A DNA stretch of 64,000 nucleotides from Kiritimatiellales bacterium (lineage in GTDB: Bacteria > Verrucomicrobiota > Kiritimatiellia > Kiritimatiellales > Tichowtungiaceae): NCBI GenBank assembly GCA_041656295.1, contig JBBADV010000013.1, forward strand, positions 6,988 through 70,987. The letters run 5' to 3'. The notes under the pieces were generated by a model. The model was not told the origin of the DNA and searched no databases. It worked only from the letters and a program-made list of their open reading frames with translations. Positions 35,289 to 44,222 of this stretch are shown piece after piece (the stretch's first letter is position 1; each line of letters begins with the position of its first letter). The position numbers were made by a program, and so were the translations under genes.

Positions 35289-35519
35289 ATGAAATCTAGA
35301 AAAATGCAGAAATTTGAAGAACTGGCGGAGCGACGGGTGAATGAGGTATTAAAAAAAATAAATTTAATTGGAAATCTTTCCAACACGGGCAATTATGAAT
35401 ATACTGAAACGCATGCAAGACAGATAATAAAAGCTCTAAAAGACGCTGTTAAAGAAGTAGAAAATCGATTCGATCACAAAGGACGGACAGAAAAAGGCGG
35501 ATTTAAGTTTAAAATATAG
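35289..35519 (+). CDS. Small helical protein, first gene of cassette
   Basis: A 76-residue charged protein, predicted mostly helical, with no recognised domain. It has a central NLIGNLSNTGNYEYTE turn flanked by two amphipathic helices (KFEELAERRVNEVLKKI and HARQIIKALKDAVKEVENRF). An AAGG Shine-Dalgarno precedes the ATG and the next gene starts 8 bp after its stop, so it is part of the cassette. Similar small proteins occur at the front of restriction and defence operons, but no function is claimed. Confidence 0.65.
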   Translation: MKSRKMQKFEELAERRVNEVLKKINLIGNLSNTGNYEYTETHARQIIKALKDAVKEVENRFDHKGRTEKGGFKFKI

Positions 35520-35527
35520 GAGATGAA

Positions 35528-37474
35528 ATGTGGCAATTCCGACAAATGATAAAGGGCGAAGATAGTGTTGACCCGATACAAGGAGAATTTTTTGCATCCG
35601 AAGAAATCGGCGATCTAGCTGAAATTTTAATTCGCGAAGCCATACAGAACTCCCTTGATGCCAGAGTAGATGAAACCCAGATAGCTGCGGAGATAATTAT
35701 ATCTTATCGATTTGCTGACTATTCTTTTTCTGATCTTCAGGCGAAAGGGATGCCTTTTGAGGGATTGGCTCCGCATCTTTTTTCTGAAAACAGCGGTCTT
35801 GATCAAAAAAATTTGCCGGCGCCGAGTGAAAAAATAGAATATTTGACAATAGAAGATTTTGGCACACGCGGATTGGGCGGAAATCCAGAATATGATGATA
35901 ATCACAGTCCCGCATCTTTTGAGGGACGCGGGTTGTATGATTTCTTTTTTTTCTGGCGCAATATCGGACGATCCGGAAAAAAGGAAGGTATTGGCAGCTG
36001 GGGGCTTGGCAAACATGTTTTCTCTGCGGCATCGCGCATTAATACTTATTTCGGTTTAACTTGCCGTGTAGAAGATAGTCGGAAATTACTGATGGGAAAA
36101 TCTATTTTAAAGATACATCATCGTAATGGCCGGAAATATGCGCCTTACGGATATTATGGACGGTTTAATAATGAAGAGTTTTTCGCATATCCACTGGAAG
36201 ATAATCAGCAAATTTCTTCATTTACAGAGATTTTTCATATTCAACGTAGCACAGAGCCGGGGCTGTCTGTCATTATTCCGTTTCCGAAAATAGGAGTCGC
36301 CGCTCCAGGGCCTCTAGTTAATGCAATTCTCAGAGATTATTTTTACCCGATTATTCGTGATCAATTAAGAGTTCGGATTTGTTATAAGGGATGTGATGAG
36401 ATTACTATAAATTTTAATACGATAAAAGCTGTTGCCCGCGAATATGTTACTTCGGATGAAGTGTTGTTGAAAACACTTGATTTAGCTATTTGGAGTGCTC
36501 AACTTCCCAGAGAAGACATTATAGTTTTAAATACATCGGATCTGAACAAGTCGCCTTCAGTTACAGATATTCAAATCCCAGAGGATGTATTAGGTGTTAT
36601 CAAAAATCAACTTGAAGAAAACGGAAAAACTGCGCTGCGGATACCCATTCGAGTCAAAAAAAATGATGCAAACCCAGATCGTGGGGAATTTGATATTTGT
36701 TTTGCTCAGACCGATCTTACTCAGCGTGTGCCTGCTAAGTATATCCGGCAGGGAATTGATATAAAACGTGCGAATCCTAATAAACTTGATGTGGGTTGTA
36801 TTGCACTCATAGAAGTGCATGACCCCGTTCTCGGGGGATTACTTCGAATTTCTGAGCCGCCAGCTCATGATCGATGGGAACAATGTAATAATGAAGACCT
36901 TTCAAAGCAATACGATCGAGGAAGTAAAACTATCGGATTTGTAAAGAATGCTCCACATGAGCTCTGGCGGCTGCTTTCGCGGAAAAATACTGAGCAGAAT
37001 CGGAATTTTTTTAGGGATATTTTTTATCTAAATACCAACGATATTCCATCAGGAAAGCTACAAAAATCCAATGGAGAAAAAAAGAAGAAGGAGTTAGAAG
37101 AAACGGTTGATCCGCTAGAACCTTCCATCCGAATGGTGCGTACTGAAAAGATCGCTGGCCGCGATACTGGTTTTGTGGTATTGCCTGTTGAAAATGCTAC
37201 TTATACGCCAAAAATTATTGTTATCAAAGCAGCATATAGAGTTCCGTCCGGCAATCATTTCAGTAAATATAGTTTATTTGATTTTCGGTTTAATAAAGCT
37301 CCGGTGAAATTAAAAACGAATGGCTCGGAAATCATTTATTGCGAAAATAATGTTCTTAAGCTGAAAGTAATAAATGAAAATTTTCGGATTGATGTAACCG
37401 GCTTCGATCCCAATCGAGATTTAGTGGTTCAAGTTGTTCCGACAAAAGAGGAGAATGATGAAAGGCAGGACTAA
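35528..37474 (+). CDS. GHKL-fold ATPase (MutL/Hsp90-like) of defence-type cassette
   Basis: A 648-residue soluble protein. The first 170 residues hold the GHKL ATP-binding motifs: N box REAIQNSLDA (near 37), G1 box EDFGTRGLGG (near 110) and the lid GSWGLGKHVFS (near 156). The rest has no recognised domain. Stand-alone GHKL ATPases of this kind occur in phage-defence loci together with DNA methyltransferases and Vsr endonucleases, where they are presumed to signal or to load a nuclease. The gene overlaps the next by 17 bp with a Shine-Dalgarno inside its 3' end, indicating translational coupling. Base composition is much more AT-rich than the housekeeping genes. Confidence 0.8.
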   Translation: MWQFRQMIKGEDSVDPIQGEFFASEEIGDLAEILIREAIQNSLDARVDETQIAAEIIISYRFADYSFSDLQAKGMPFEGLAPHLFSENSGLDQKNLPAPSEKIEYLTIEDFGTRGLGGNPEYDDNHSPASFEGRGLYDFFFFWRNIGRSGKKEGIGSWGLGKHVFSAASRINTYFGLTCRVEDSRKLLMGKSILKIHHRNGRKYAPYGYYGRFNNEEFFAYPLEDNQQISSFTEIFHIQRSTEPGLSVIIPFPKIGVAAPGPLVNAILRDYFYPIIRDQLRVRICYKGCDEITINFNTIKAVAREYVTSDEVLLKTLDLAIWSAQLPREDIIVLNTSDLNKSPSVTDIQIPEDVLGVIKNQLEENGKTALRIPIRVKKNDANPDRGEFDICFAQTDLTQRVPAKYIRQGIDIKRANPNKLDVGCIALIEVHDPVLGGLLRISEPPAHDRWEQCNNEDLSKQYDRGSKTIGFVKNAPHELWRLLSRKNTEQNRNFFRDIFYLNTNDIPSGKLQKSNGEKKKKELEETVDPLEPSIRMVRTEKIAGRDTGFVVLPVENATYTPKIIVIKAAYRVPSGNHFSKYSLFDFRFNKAPVKLKTNGSEIIYCENNVLKLKVINENFRIDVTGFDPNRDLVVQVVPTKEENDERQD

Positions 37475-38261
37475 GAAATTTAATTATACTAACCGCATTA
37501 AAATTCTACGATCAGATCTATTGATCAGTATTGACCGTTCCTGCGCTATCCCGCGCCTCGAAGCCGATATTCACCTTAAGAATTATCGCAATAAACTTCC
37601 TGATATTGGGAAAATTTATGTTGAGGCGTACCATCGCACTCGGCTTGATCGATTCTGTTTTGGTACAGTGGGCAATCCGGTTGTTCCGAAAGAACGGAAT
37701 TTACATTCATTTACCGTCACTGATTTAGAAGATATTCGCTTTCGAGTCAAGATAGTGGATGAAAGCGGGTCACATGGTCAGATTTTGGCAATGGCTGATG
37801 GAGTTGGTTCTGTTAGCGAAAGTGAACGAGATGCGAACCGACTGAGTTTGCTCGGCCTGGATTTTGAAGATTTAGGCAATCGAATCTGGAGGCTGGATCT
37901 TGAAAGAGGCGGCGGGGTGCCTTGGCTGGTTATAAATTCATCAATTCCTGATTTAGTTCGTTTTTTACATAATAACGAAATGATCTTTTGCATGATTTAT
38001 CCGGAACTCGTCCGGCAAATTCTTGCCTACATATTATTATATGGTGAAGAAGATTGGTCTGTTGCGGATACAGAAGACGGAACCGATGAATGGCAATTGA
38101 ATTGGCTGTGGTTTGGTCGCAAGTTGAGTGGAGAAAAATGGCCGAGACGATATCACGGTGGTGAAAAATGCAGCGCATGGATAGAAAATTGTGTAGATTG
38201 TTTCTGCCGAACCAAGAAAGTGATGGAAATGGTGCGCAAAGCGCTGGAGGTACCTGAATGA
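37458..38261 (+). CDS. Unrecognised cassette protein A
   Basis: A 267-residue protein of unknown family. The start ATG follows an AGAGGAG Shine-Dalgarno within the ATPase gene; upstream in-frame codons are not needed. Features include a basic N-terminus (KGRTKKFNYTNRIKIL), a patterned strand region to about residue 150, a WLVINSSIPDLVRFL motif, and a C-terminal part rich in tryptophan and cysteine (LNWLWFGRKLSG, CSAWIENCVDCFCR). The cysteine cluster might bind metal. Its ATGA stop/start overlap with the next gene and its position suggest a partner of the ATPase. No catalytic nuclease motif was identified. Confidence 0.65.
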   Translation: MKGRTKKFNYTNRIKILRSDLLISIDRSCAIPRLEADIHLKNYRNKLPDIGKIYVEAYHRTRLDRFCFGTVGNPVVPKERNLHSFTVTDLEDIRFRVKIVDESGSHGQILAMADGVGSVSESERDANRLSLLGLDFEDLGNRIWRLDLERGGGVPWLVINSSIPDLVRFLHNNEMIFCMIYPELVRQILAYILLYGEEDWSVADTEDGTDEWQLNWLWFGRKLSGEKWPRRYHGGEKCSAWIENCVDCFCRTKKVMEMVRKALEVPE

Positions 38262-38998
38262 AAATGACAGTTCGGACATTTAATGCTGTTGGCATGAATA
38301 AATTTAGAAAATTCTTAGAGATGCTTCAAGATTGCGGGGATACGCCCATACCATTTGAATATCTTGAAGATATAACTTTGACTACTTCTCTTGATGGATT
38401 TTCTGAAATTGATAGAGATATAATGTTTTCTTCTCGATTGGCTGCTGGAAAATATTTCTGTGAAGTGTTGGGTGGAATCAATGCACGAGTTCGAAAAATT
38501 CCTGAATTATGGGCTTGGTTAAGTTTAGCGTATTTTGATCAGGTTTGCCCAGTTTCTACAACTGGGGTGCGCAAGCCCGGCCAAATTTGTGGATATATCC
38601 CATCATCAAAATATACAGAATACTATCGACACAAACTTTTAGGTCCATATAGTTTATTTGAACTCCATGGCGAATTCGCCTCAGCCCTTTTATCTAATCC
38701 AGTATCTATTGTTGGCGAAATCAATGAACAACTGGCATCGCGTCAAGAGATAGTTTCTAATAAGGAAATGATGAAAGCGGTTCACAAATTATATTATGAT
38801 GAAGAACTACAAACGTTTAAGCGAGGGGCGACTACCCGAAAAAAAGCGGGATCTGTTGATCGATTTTGGCGTGTGAAAGAACAGCTTGATTTGACATATG
38901 ACTTTTTTTCAATGACCCGAGATGATATTCTACATCTTTTCCCGAGAGAATTTGATTTGTGGTGGAAAGATGGCGCAGGGCATAATACCGATAGTTGA
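38258..38998 (+). CDS. Unrecognised cassette protein B (possible DUF6339-like)
   Basis: A 246-residue protein whose central region PELWAWLSLAYFDQVCP followed by YRHKLLGPYSLFELHGE recalls DUF6339-type proteins, small proteins of unknown function seen beside DNA methyltransferases; the match is from memory and uncertain. The C-terminus KEQLDLTYDFFSMTRDDILHLFP is helical. It starts with an ATGA overlap and its end overlaps the methyltransferase start by 29 bp. The tight coupling to both neighbours suggests one functional unit. Confidence 0.6.
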   Translation: MKMTVRTFNAVGMNKFRKFLEMLQDCGDTPIPFEYLEDITLTTSLDGFSEIDRDIMFSSRLAAGKYFCEVLGGINARVRKIPELWAWLSLAYFDQVCPVSTTGVRKPGQICGYIPSSKYTEYYRHKLLGPYSLFELHGEFASALLSNPVSIVGEINEQLASRQEIVSNKEMMKAVHKLYYDEELQTFKRGATTRKKAGSVDRFWRVKEQLDLTYDFFSMTRDDILHLFPREFDLWWKDGAGHNTDS

Positions 38999-40562
38999 TT
39001 TATTTGCAGGACCAGGCGGGTTGGGCGAAGGCTTTTCTTCTGAAATTTTTAGAGAAAGGCCTTTTCGTATCGGTGTCTCTGTTGAAAAAGATCCGTGTGC
39101 ACGGCAAACATTATCGTTACGTGCATTTTTTCGTTATTTTAAGCACACAGGGAGATCAGTCCCTGAAGAATATTATCAATATCTCTCAGGTATTATTTCC
39201 CGTACAGAACTTGAAGAATTATATCCGGAAGAATGGAAACTTGCTTATAACGAAGCTATTTGTGCCGAGTTAGGAAATGAACATTCAGATCATCAACCTT
39301 GGATTGATAAAAAAATCACTGCTGCCATTAAAGATCACAAAGACTGGGTGTTAATTGGTGGACCGCCTTGTCAGGCATATTCCCTAATCGGGCGCAGTTG
39401 TATTTTGGGATATTTAAAAAGCGAACGAAGCGGAAAAACAAAGGCCGATTTTGAAAATGACGACAGGCATAAGCTCTATCAGCAGTATTTACGGATTATA
39501 GCGTTATACGCCCCGGCTGTTTTTGTAATGGAAAATGTTAAAGGGATTCTTTCGTCTAAATTGCATGGGAAGAAAATTTTCCCGCGAATATTAAAAGATC
39601 TTCGAGACCCTTCTGTTGCCGCAAAACAATATGGGTGGGGAAAAGTAAAACAAAATAAATACCGGATCGTCTCTTTTGTAACAGGAGAAGAGCCGTCAGA
39701 GGGATCGGAAGCGGATTTTTTGATCAAGGCAGAAAAATATGGAATTCCACAGGCACGGCACCGGGTAATTCTTTTAGGACTTCGGGAAGATATTTTTGAT
39801 GCCATTCACGGGGGAATAACGCCTTTAGTAGAAAAAAACGAAATAACGATAAAGAAAGTAATTGGAAATCTTCCAAAACTGAGGAGTGGTTTTTCAAAAG
39901 GAACTGATTCCATAGAACGGTGGAAAAAATATTTTCATGATTTAAAAAAGGCGCCTTGGCTGAAATCTATTGAAAAAGAAGTCCGCGATGAATTGATTGC
40001 AGCGCTGCAAGAACTTTCCGGAAGTAATGAATCACAAGTTTATAACAGATGGGGGAAATTTCCATTAGATATACTTAATGGATGGTATACAGATCCGGAA
40101 TTAAAAGGAATTTCACATCATGAAACACGAACCCACATGGATTCAGATCTTGCCCGTTATTTGTTTGTAGCGGCATATGGAAAGGCTAAAAACCGCGCAC
40201 CGCATTTAAAAAATTTTCCTGATGAATTACTTCCGAAGCACAAAAACATAAGAAAAGATAATCCTGATCAAAAATTTTCTGACCGGTTTAAGGTTCAGGT
40301 TTGGGATAAACCGTCATCGACAATTACCTGCCATATTTCAAAAGATGGACATTATTTTATTCATCCTGATCCAGTACAATGCCGCAGTTTAACTGTTCGG
40401 GAAGCCGCAAGAATTCAAACTTTCCCGGATAATTATTTTTTTGAAGGCGGACGGACTCAACAATATCATCAAGTTGGTAATGCAGTTCCTCCATATCTTG
40501 CAAAGCAACTTGCAGAAGTAGTTTACGATATTTTTAAAAAATACAATACGCGTTCTACTTAG
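38970..40562 (+). CDS. DNA (cytosine-5)-methyltransferase
   Basis: A 530-residue C5-cytosine methyltransferase. Motif I is DLFAGPGGLGEGFS (near 10), motif IV with the catalytic cysteine is GGPPCQAYS (near 133), motif VI is MENVKGI, motif VIII QARHRVILLGLR, and motif X QVGNAVPPYLAKQLA near the end. About 80 residues separate motifs I and IV, and the target-recognition region between VIII and IX is long, so the specificity cannot be guessed. The start with GTGGAAAG upstream removes 16 unsupported residues. The convergent Vsr gene implies the methylated base is prone to deamination to T, as in Dcm/Vsr pairs. Confidence 0.93.
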   Translation: MAQGIIPIVDLFAGPGGLGEGFSSEIFRERPFRIGVSVEKDPCARQTLSLRAFFRYFKHTGRSVPEEYYQYLSGIISRTELEELYPEEWKLAYNEAICAELGNEHSDHQPWIDKKITAAIKDHKDWVLIGGPPCQAYSLIGRSCILGYLKSERSGKTKADFENDDRHKLYQQYLRIIALYAPAVFVMENVKGILSSKLHGKKIFPRILKDLRDPSVAAKQYGWGKVKQNKYRIVSFVTGEEPSEGSEADFLIKAEKYGIPQARHRVILLGLREDIFDAIHGGITPLVEKNEITIKKVIGNLPKLRSGFSKGTDSIERWKKYFHDLKKAPWLKSIEKEVRDELIAALQELSGSNESQVYNRWGKFPLDILNGWYTDPELKGISHHETRTHMDSDLARYLFVAAYGKAKNRAPHLKNFPDELLPKHKNIRKDNPDQKFSDRFKVQVWDKPSSTITCHISKDGHYFIHPDPVQCRSLTVREAARIQTFPDNYFFEGGRTQQYHQVGNAVPPYLAKQLAEVVYDIFKKYNTRST

Positions 40563-40971
40563 CGCAATTGAACGATTTCTCTATTTGTGACAACAGTTTT
40601 TTCCCGGTGTTTACCTGACACTCCCAAACGGTAATAACACGCCAGCCGAGTTTTTTTAATTCACGGGCATGTTTTTTATCGTTGGCGACATTGCGTTCGA
40701 ATTTTTTATTCCAGAAAGCTTTATTGGTTTTCGGAGTGGTTGCATCTTTACAATTTTTATGCCGGTGCCAGAAACATCCGTGAACAAAAATAACGGTTTT
40801 ATACTTCGGAAGAACGATATCCGGCTTGCCGGGAAGTGTTTTGACATTTTTACGAAAACGATAACCGGCACGGTGCAGCATGGAGCGGACGAGGATTTCC
40901 GGCTTTGTGTCGGTGCCGCGAATCCGCGACATATTCCACGAGCGTTTTTCCGGTGTTAAATGATCTGCCAT
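40555..40971 (-). CDS. vsr: Very short patch repair (Vsr) endonuclease
   Basis: A 138-residue T:G mismatch endonuclease of the Vsr family, which nicks next to thymines arising from deaminated 5-methylcytosine. The N-terminus MADHLTPEKRSWNMSRIRGTDTKPE is strongly conserved, the catalytic aspartate is in LPGKPDIVLP (near 50), and the zinc-site and active-site phrases VFVHGCFWHRH (near 63) and GWRVITVWECQ follow. It is convergent with the methyltransferase gene and overlaps its 3' end by 8 bp, so it is part of the same module. Confidence 0.94.
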   Translation of the reverse strand: MADHLTPEKRSWNMSRIRGTDTKPEILVRSMLHRAGYRFRKNVKTLPGKPDIVLPKYKTVIFVHGCFWHRHKNCKDATTPKTNKAFWNKKFERNVANDKKHARELKKLGWRVITVWECQVNTGKKLLSQIEKSFNCAK

Positions 40972-41042
40972 AGTGAAAATTCAGCCATAAAACACATAAA
41001 AATTCACGCAAAGAAACCCGAAGAGTTTTATGGTCGGGCATA

Positions 41043-41080
41043 AAGACAAACAAACCGCACCGGCTTGCAGTGCGGGGTTT
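41043..41080 (-). terminator. Rho-independent terminator of mnmE
   Basis: On the minus strand an AAACCCCGCAC/GTGCGGTTT stem with a 9-nt loop is followed by a T-rich tract (GTTTGTCTTT), about 30 bp after the mnmE stop. Confidence 0.75.
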
Positions 41081-41111
41081 GCAATTTCAAACTGCTTGAC
41101 TCTGCTTATAT

Positions 41112-42470
41112 TTATTTTCCGATACAAAAACGTGAAAAAATGTTGTCGAGCAGTTCGTTGTGATAAATACGACCGGTAATCTGTCCGAGACTCTCGAGTG
41201 CAGCACGCAGATGCTCTGCCGCCGGCACAGCGGATTCTTCGCCGGCGGAAATCTGTTCGCGCGCGAGCTCGAGCTCGGTGCGCGCATTGATTAAGAGATT
41301 CCTATGACGTTCAGAAATTACGGCGTGTGCCGGCGCATTCGTTATACCGCCGAGTTTTTCGGCGATTACATCGAGCACTTTTTTTCCTGTGCCGTGAATC
41401 AACGAGGTTTCAACGGTTTTGAAATCAGACATCGGAAACCGGAAACCGGATTTTTTTTTATCGCTTTTGTTCAAGACAACAACCGTCCGCGCCGGATTGA
41501 GTGTTTCTAAATACGATTGATCCTCGCCGGCAAACGGCTGCGATAAATCGATCAGATAAAGCGTGATATCGGCGGAACCGGAATGAACGCGCGCGCGCCG
41601 GATTCCTTCCTGTTCAATCAGGCAGCCGGTTTCGCGCAGACCGGCCGTATCGAGTATACGCAGCGGAATTCCATTTAAAATGAACGCTTCCTCAATGACA
41701 TCGCGCGTCGTGCCGGGAATATCGGAGACAATCGCACGGTCACGTCCAAGCAGCACATTAAACAGCGTTGATTTGCCGGCATTCGGCCGTCCCATAATAG
41801 CAACGCGTGCACCTTCGCGCAGCAGATGCCCTTCATCCCACGTTGCAAACAGTTGATCCAGCAGCATTAAATTTGCCTTCAATTTGCCGGCAAGCGCCGG
41901 AAAAACATCATCCGGCAGTTCGTCTTCCACAAAATCGAGCGTCGTTTCAATATCAGCGGCAACAGCAACCACTCCGTCATATAATTCAGTGAATTGTTTA
42001 CTGAGTCCGCCTTCGAGCTGCTCAACCGCTGCTTTGGCGGCACGGTCACTGCGTGCGTGAATTAAATCAGCTACGGCTTCGGCCTGCACCAGATCCAGTT
42101 TACCGTTTAAAAATGCGCGACGTGTAAATTCGCCGGGCTCCGCCATGCGGGCACCGGCAGCGAGACAGCTGCGCAGAATTTTTTTTAGAACTACGGCGCC
42201 GCCGTGACCCTGAATTTCGATGGTATCGTCGCCGGTATAACTGCGCGGTGCACGAAAAATCAGACAAAGCGCCTCATCGATTTTTTCACCGTCCGGCGCG
42301 ATAATTTTTCCGAACAGAAATGTCCCGCCGGCGGCATCCGACGGTTTTTGCGTGCCGAAAAAAATTTTATCGGCAATTTCCCAAACGCCGGTGCCGCTGA
42401 CGCGCACAACACCGACGCCGCCCTCTCCCGGCGGCGTTGCGATTGCGGCAATAGTATCGTGCTGATTCAT
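41112..42470 (-). CDS. mnmE: tRNA modification GTPase MnmE
   Basis: Dimeric GTPase that with MnmG forms the 5-carboxymethylaminomethyl group at U34 of tRNAs. The N-terminal domain begins DTIAAIATPPGEGG, the G domain has the P-loop GRPNAGKSTLFN (near 224), switch GTTRDV, DTAGLRE (near 270) and NKSD, and the C-terminus ends with the cysteine motif CIGK that is typical of the family. The ATG chosen gives 452 residues; an ATG nine codons upstream is possible. A tRNA-Pro 3' fragment, the left attachment site of a genomic island, lies just upstream. mnmG is not in the window. Confidence 0.95.
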   Translation of the reverse strand: MNQHDTIAAIATPPGEGGVGVVRVSGTGVWEIADKIFFGTQKPSDAAGGTFLFGKIIAPDGEKIDEALCLIFRAPRSYTGDDTIEIQGHGGAVVLKKILRSCLAAGARMAEPGEFTRRAFLNGKLDLVQAEAVADLIHARSDRAAKAAVEQLEGGLSKQFTELYDGVVAVAADIETTLDFVEDELPDDVFPALAGKLKANLMLLDQLFATWDEGHLLREGARVAIMGRPNAGKSTLFNVLLGRDRAIVSDIPGTTRDVIEEAFILNGIPLRILDTAGLRETGCLIEQEGIRRARVHSGSADITLYLIDLSQPFAGEDQSYLETLNPARTVVVLNKSDKKKSGFRFPMSDFKTVETSLIHGTGKKVLDVIAEKLGGITNAPAHAVISERHRNLLINARTELELAREQISAGEESAVPAAEHLRAALESLGQITGRIYHNELLDNIFSRFCIGK

Positions 42471-42531
42471 CGGCAGGGTTATATTGGAATTCTGCATCCT
42501 GATACAATAAGAGTTTCTGTTAAGAAAAGAA

Positions 42532-42601
42532 TGGTCGGGGAAACAGGATTTGAACCTGCGACTTCTTGGTCCCAAACCAAGCGCTCTACCAGACTGAGCT
42601 A
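42532..42601 (-). tRNA. tRNA-Pro(UGG) 3' fragment, left island attachment site
   Basis: Contains the D-arm, anticodon arm (UGG), T-arm, 3' acceptor strand and an encoded CCA of tRNA-Pro, but the 5' acceptor strand is replaced by unrelated sequence that cannot pair well. It is identical over 67 bp to the intact gene at 63457-63530. It is best read as the displaced 3' end after site-specific integration, not as a working tRNA. Confidence 0.9.
42535..42601. repeat. 67-bp direct repeat attL
   Basis: Left copy of the direct repeat that also occurs at 63457-63523. The repeat is identical in both copies and consists of most of the tRNA-Pro gene. Sequence identity ends exactly at the last D-stem-side base and at the discriminator base. 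Confidence 0.92.
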
Positions 42602-42678
42602 ACCCTCTCACTACCACGTTGTTACAAACGGCACTACTTTTCTTTGTTGTCGTATCCGCTCCGCCTCTTTGCAGAGCT

Positions 42679-42794
42679 TGTGTAGCAAAATATGCGATCG
42701 TGTGTAGCAGTTTGCAAGCTGGAAATCCTGCAACCCAAAAGAAGAATCTTCGCATCCGTCGTTCACTGCGGCCAGAGGGCTATAAAAACCCTAA
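42679..42794. other. Left-end island motifs (putative recombinase arm sites)
   Basis: Within 390 bp without genes, three short motifs appear in the order TTGTGTAGCAA, TCGTGTGTAGCA, AAAAACCCTAA. The same three occur in the same order and strand next to the right attachment site (63381-63422). They may be arm-type binding sites of the integrase; otherwise the region holds no recognisable gene. Confidence 0.5.
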
Positions 42795-42991
42795 TGCGGG
42801 CAACTCGGAAGGTTTTTAGGGTCGGTACTCTAACATCCTTATGCGCCTTTTGTCTCATCACACGATAAGAGGGAGATATATTGAACGGATACTATGACTT
42901 CAGAAACAAGTACATGTTGTTCCGTAAATGTGATCTTATCGCGAGTTACAACCGGTAAATAAACGAAATCAGTATCGCGCAGGTAACAATG

Positions 42992-44086
42992 CTATAAAGA
43001 AATTTGATAATTTGTGCTACGTCCGCCGCCGGAAGATATAAGAACGCCATATTCAACGAGAGCCTGTAAATCACGTGTAGCGGTAGGTTTGCTTGTTTTT
43101 GCGATCACCATATATTTTTTTGCCGACATTCCGCCCTGAAATCCATTCGAGCCTTCTTTTAGCATCCGATGTAATACTTTCAATTGTCGTTCATTGAGTT
43201 TCATGCCATTGATGCGGGTATAAAATTTTGTTTTACGTACCGCGAATTCAATCTGCGTTTCTGCCTGTTGCTGTGCGGTAATCAATGTCCTTACAAACCA
43301 TTCAATCCATTCAGTGGCATTAAGCGATCGTTGTGCCTGCTTGAGTGCAGCATAGTAACCGGTACGGTCTGTTTCAATGGCTTGAGAAAGGCTGAGTAGT
43401 ACCGGATATCCAAATCCTTGAGACAATGCTTTTTCCGAAAGAGCCCGCCCGATTCGTCCATTTCCATCTTCAAATGGATGAATCGATTCAAAATAGAGAT
43501 GCGCAATTGCCGCCTTTACGGGGAAACTTTGTATTGTTTTATCTGTTCTATTGAACCATGAGATAAACCGTTTTATTTCCGCCGGAACGGCAGTCGATGG
43601 CGGTGCTTCAAAGTGTACTGTTTCGTTTCCGATACTGCCTGAGACAATCAACATTGGCTCTTTATGCGTTCGCCATGTGCCAACTTGAATTTTTACAGCA
43701 CCTTTCATTAACATAGAATGCCAATTAAAAAGCATTTCCTTGCTTAATGGTTTTTTAAAGCTATTCCGTACGCAAACCAGTAGCTCCGCAATTCCTTCTG
43801 CTCTCTGGTCTCCTGTTTTTTCCGGTTTAGCGTGCAATCCAAGGTTTTTTTTAATTGAGGACATTACATCCGGACGGCTGAGCATTTCGCCTTCAATCGC
43901 CGCGCTTGTAAGCGCTTCCGAAACCATCAGGTCAATAATCGTTTCCGTTTTTTCCGTTTCCGGCAATGTTGATAAAAGCCCGTCTGTTCGTCCTGTTTTT
44001 TCGATAAACTTGAGTATTAAATCCTGAACTCCAGCGATTTCATAATGAAACTCAGGCCACTCTGGAAACTGCCAGTTATATTTCAT
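42992..44086 (-). CDS. Fic-family protein (DUF4172-type N-terminus)
   Basis: A 364-residue Fic protein of the subgroup with an N-terminal DUF4172 region: MKYNWQFPEWPEFHYE is its hallmark. The inhibitory motif SAAIEGEMLS (near 78) and the catalytic motif HPFEDGNGRIGR (near 200) are complete. A C-terminal helix-turn-helix-like part (SAKKYMVIAKTSKPTATRDLQALVEYGVL) may bind DNA. Probable AMPylase; target unknown. It is the first island gene from the left. An inverted repeat ATGAGCCGA...TCGGCTCAT lies upstream. Fifteen upstream codons in frame were trimmed. Confidence 0.9.
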   Translation of the reverse strand: MKYNWQFPEWPEFHYEIAGVQDLILKFIEKTGRTDGLLSTLPETEKTETIIDLMVSEALTSAAIEGEMLSRPDVMSSIKKNLGLHAKPEKTGDQRAEGIAELLVCVRNSFKKPLSKEMLFNWHSMLMKGAVKIQVGTWRTHKEPMLIVSGSIGNETVHFEAPPSTAVPAEIKRFISWFNRTDKTIQSFPVKAAIAHLYFESIHPFEDGNGRIGRALSEKALSQGFGYPVLLSLSQAIETDRTGYYAALKQAQRSLNATEWIEWFVRTLITAQQQAETQIEFAVRKTKFYTRINGMKLNERQLKVLHRMLKEGSNGFQGGMSAKKYMVIAKTSKPTATRDLQALVEYGVLISSGGGRSTNYQISL

Positions 44087-44129
44087 GAGCCGTTTATATA
44101 AATTATTCAGCTCAAAAACAAACATAATC

Positions 44130-44160
44130 ATGAGCCGAATAAAAGGATTAATCGGCTCAT
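44130..44160. promoter_or_regulatory. Candidate operator of island Fic gene
   Basis: Perfect 9-bp arms ATGAGCCGA and TCGGCTCAT around 13 bp. A third half-site (ATGAGCCG) overlaps the start codon. The arrangement fits autorepression by the helix-turn-helix part of the Fic protein. Confidence 0.5.
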
Positions 44161-44222
44161 CAAATGATTGTTAGGTTATGATTTTTTCAAATATTTTGAT
44201 ATCATTTTGATGTATGATTTTT

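Noticed and set aside
42532..42601. Second functional tRNA-Pro gene
   Set aside because: The 5' acceptor strand is replaced and does not pair with the 3' strand; it is better explained as an attachment-site remnant.
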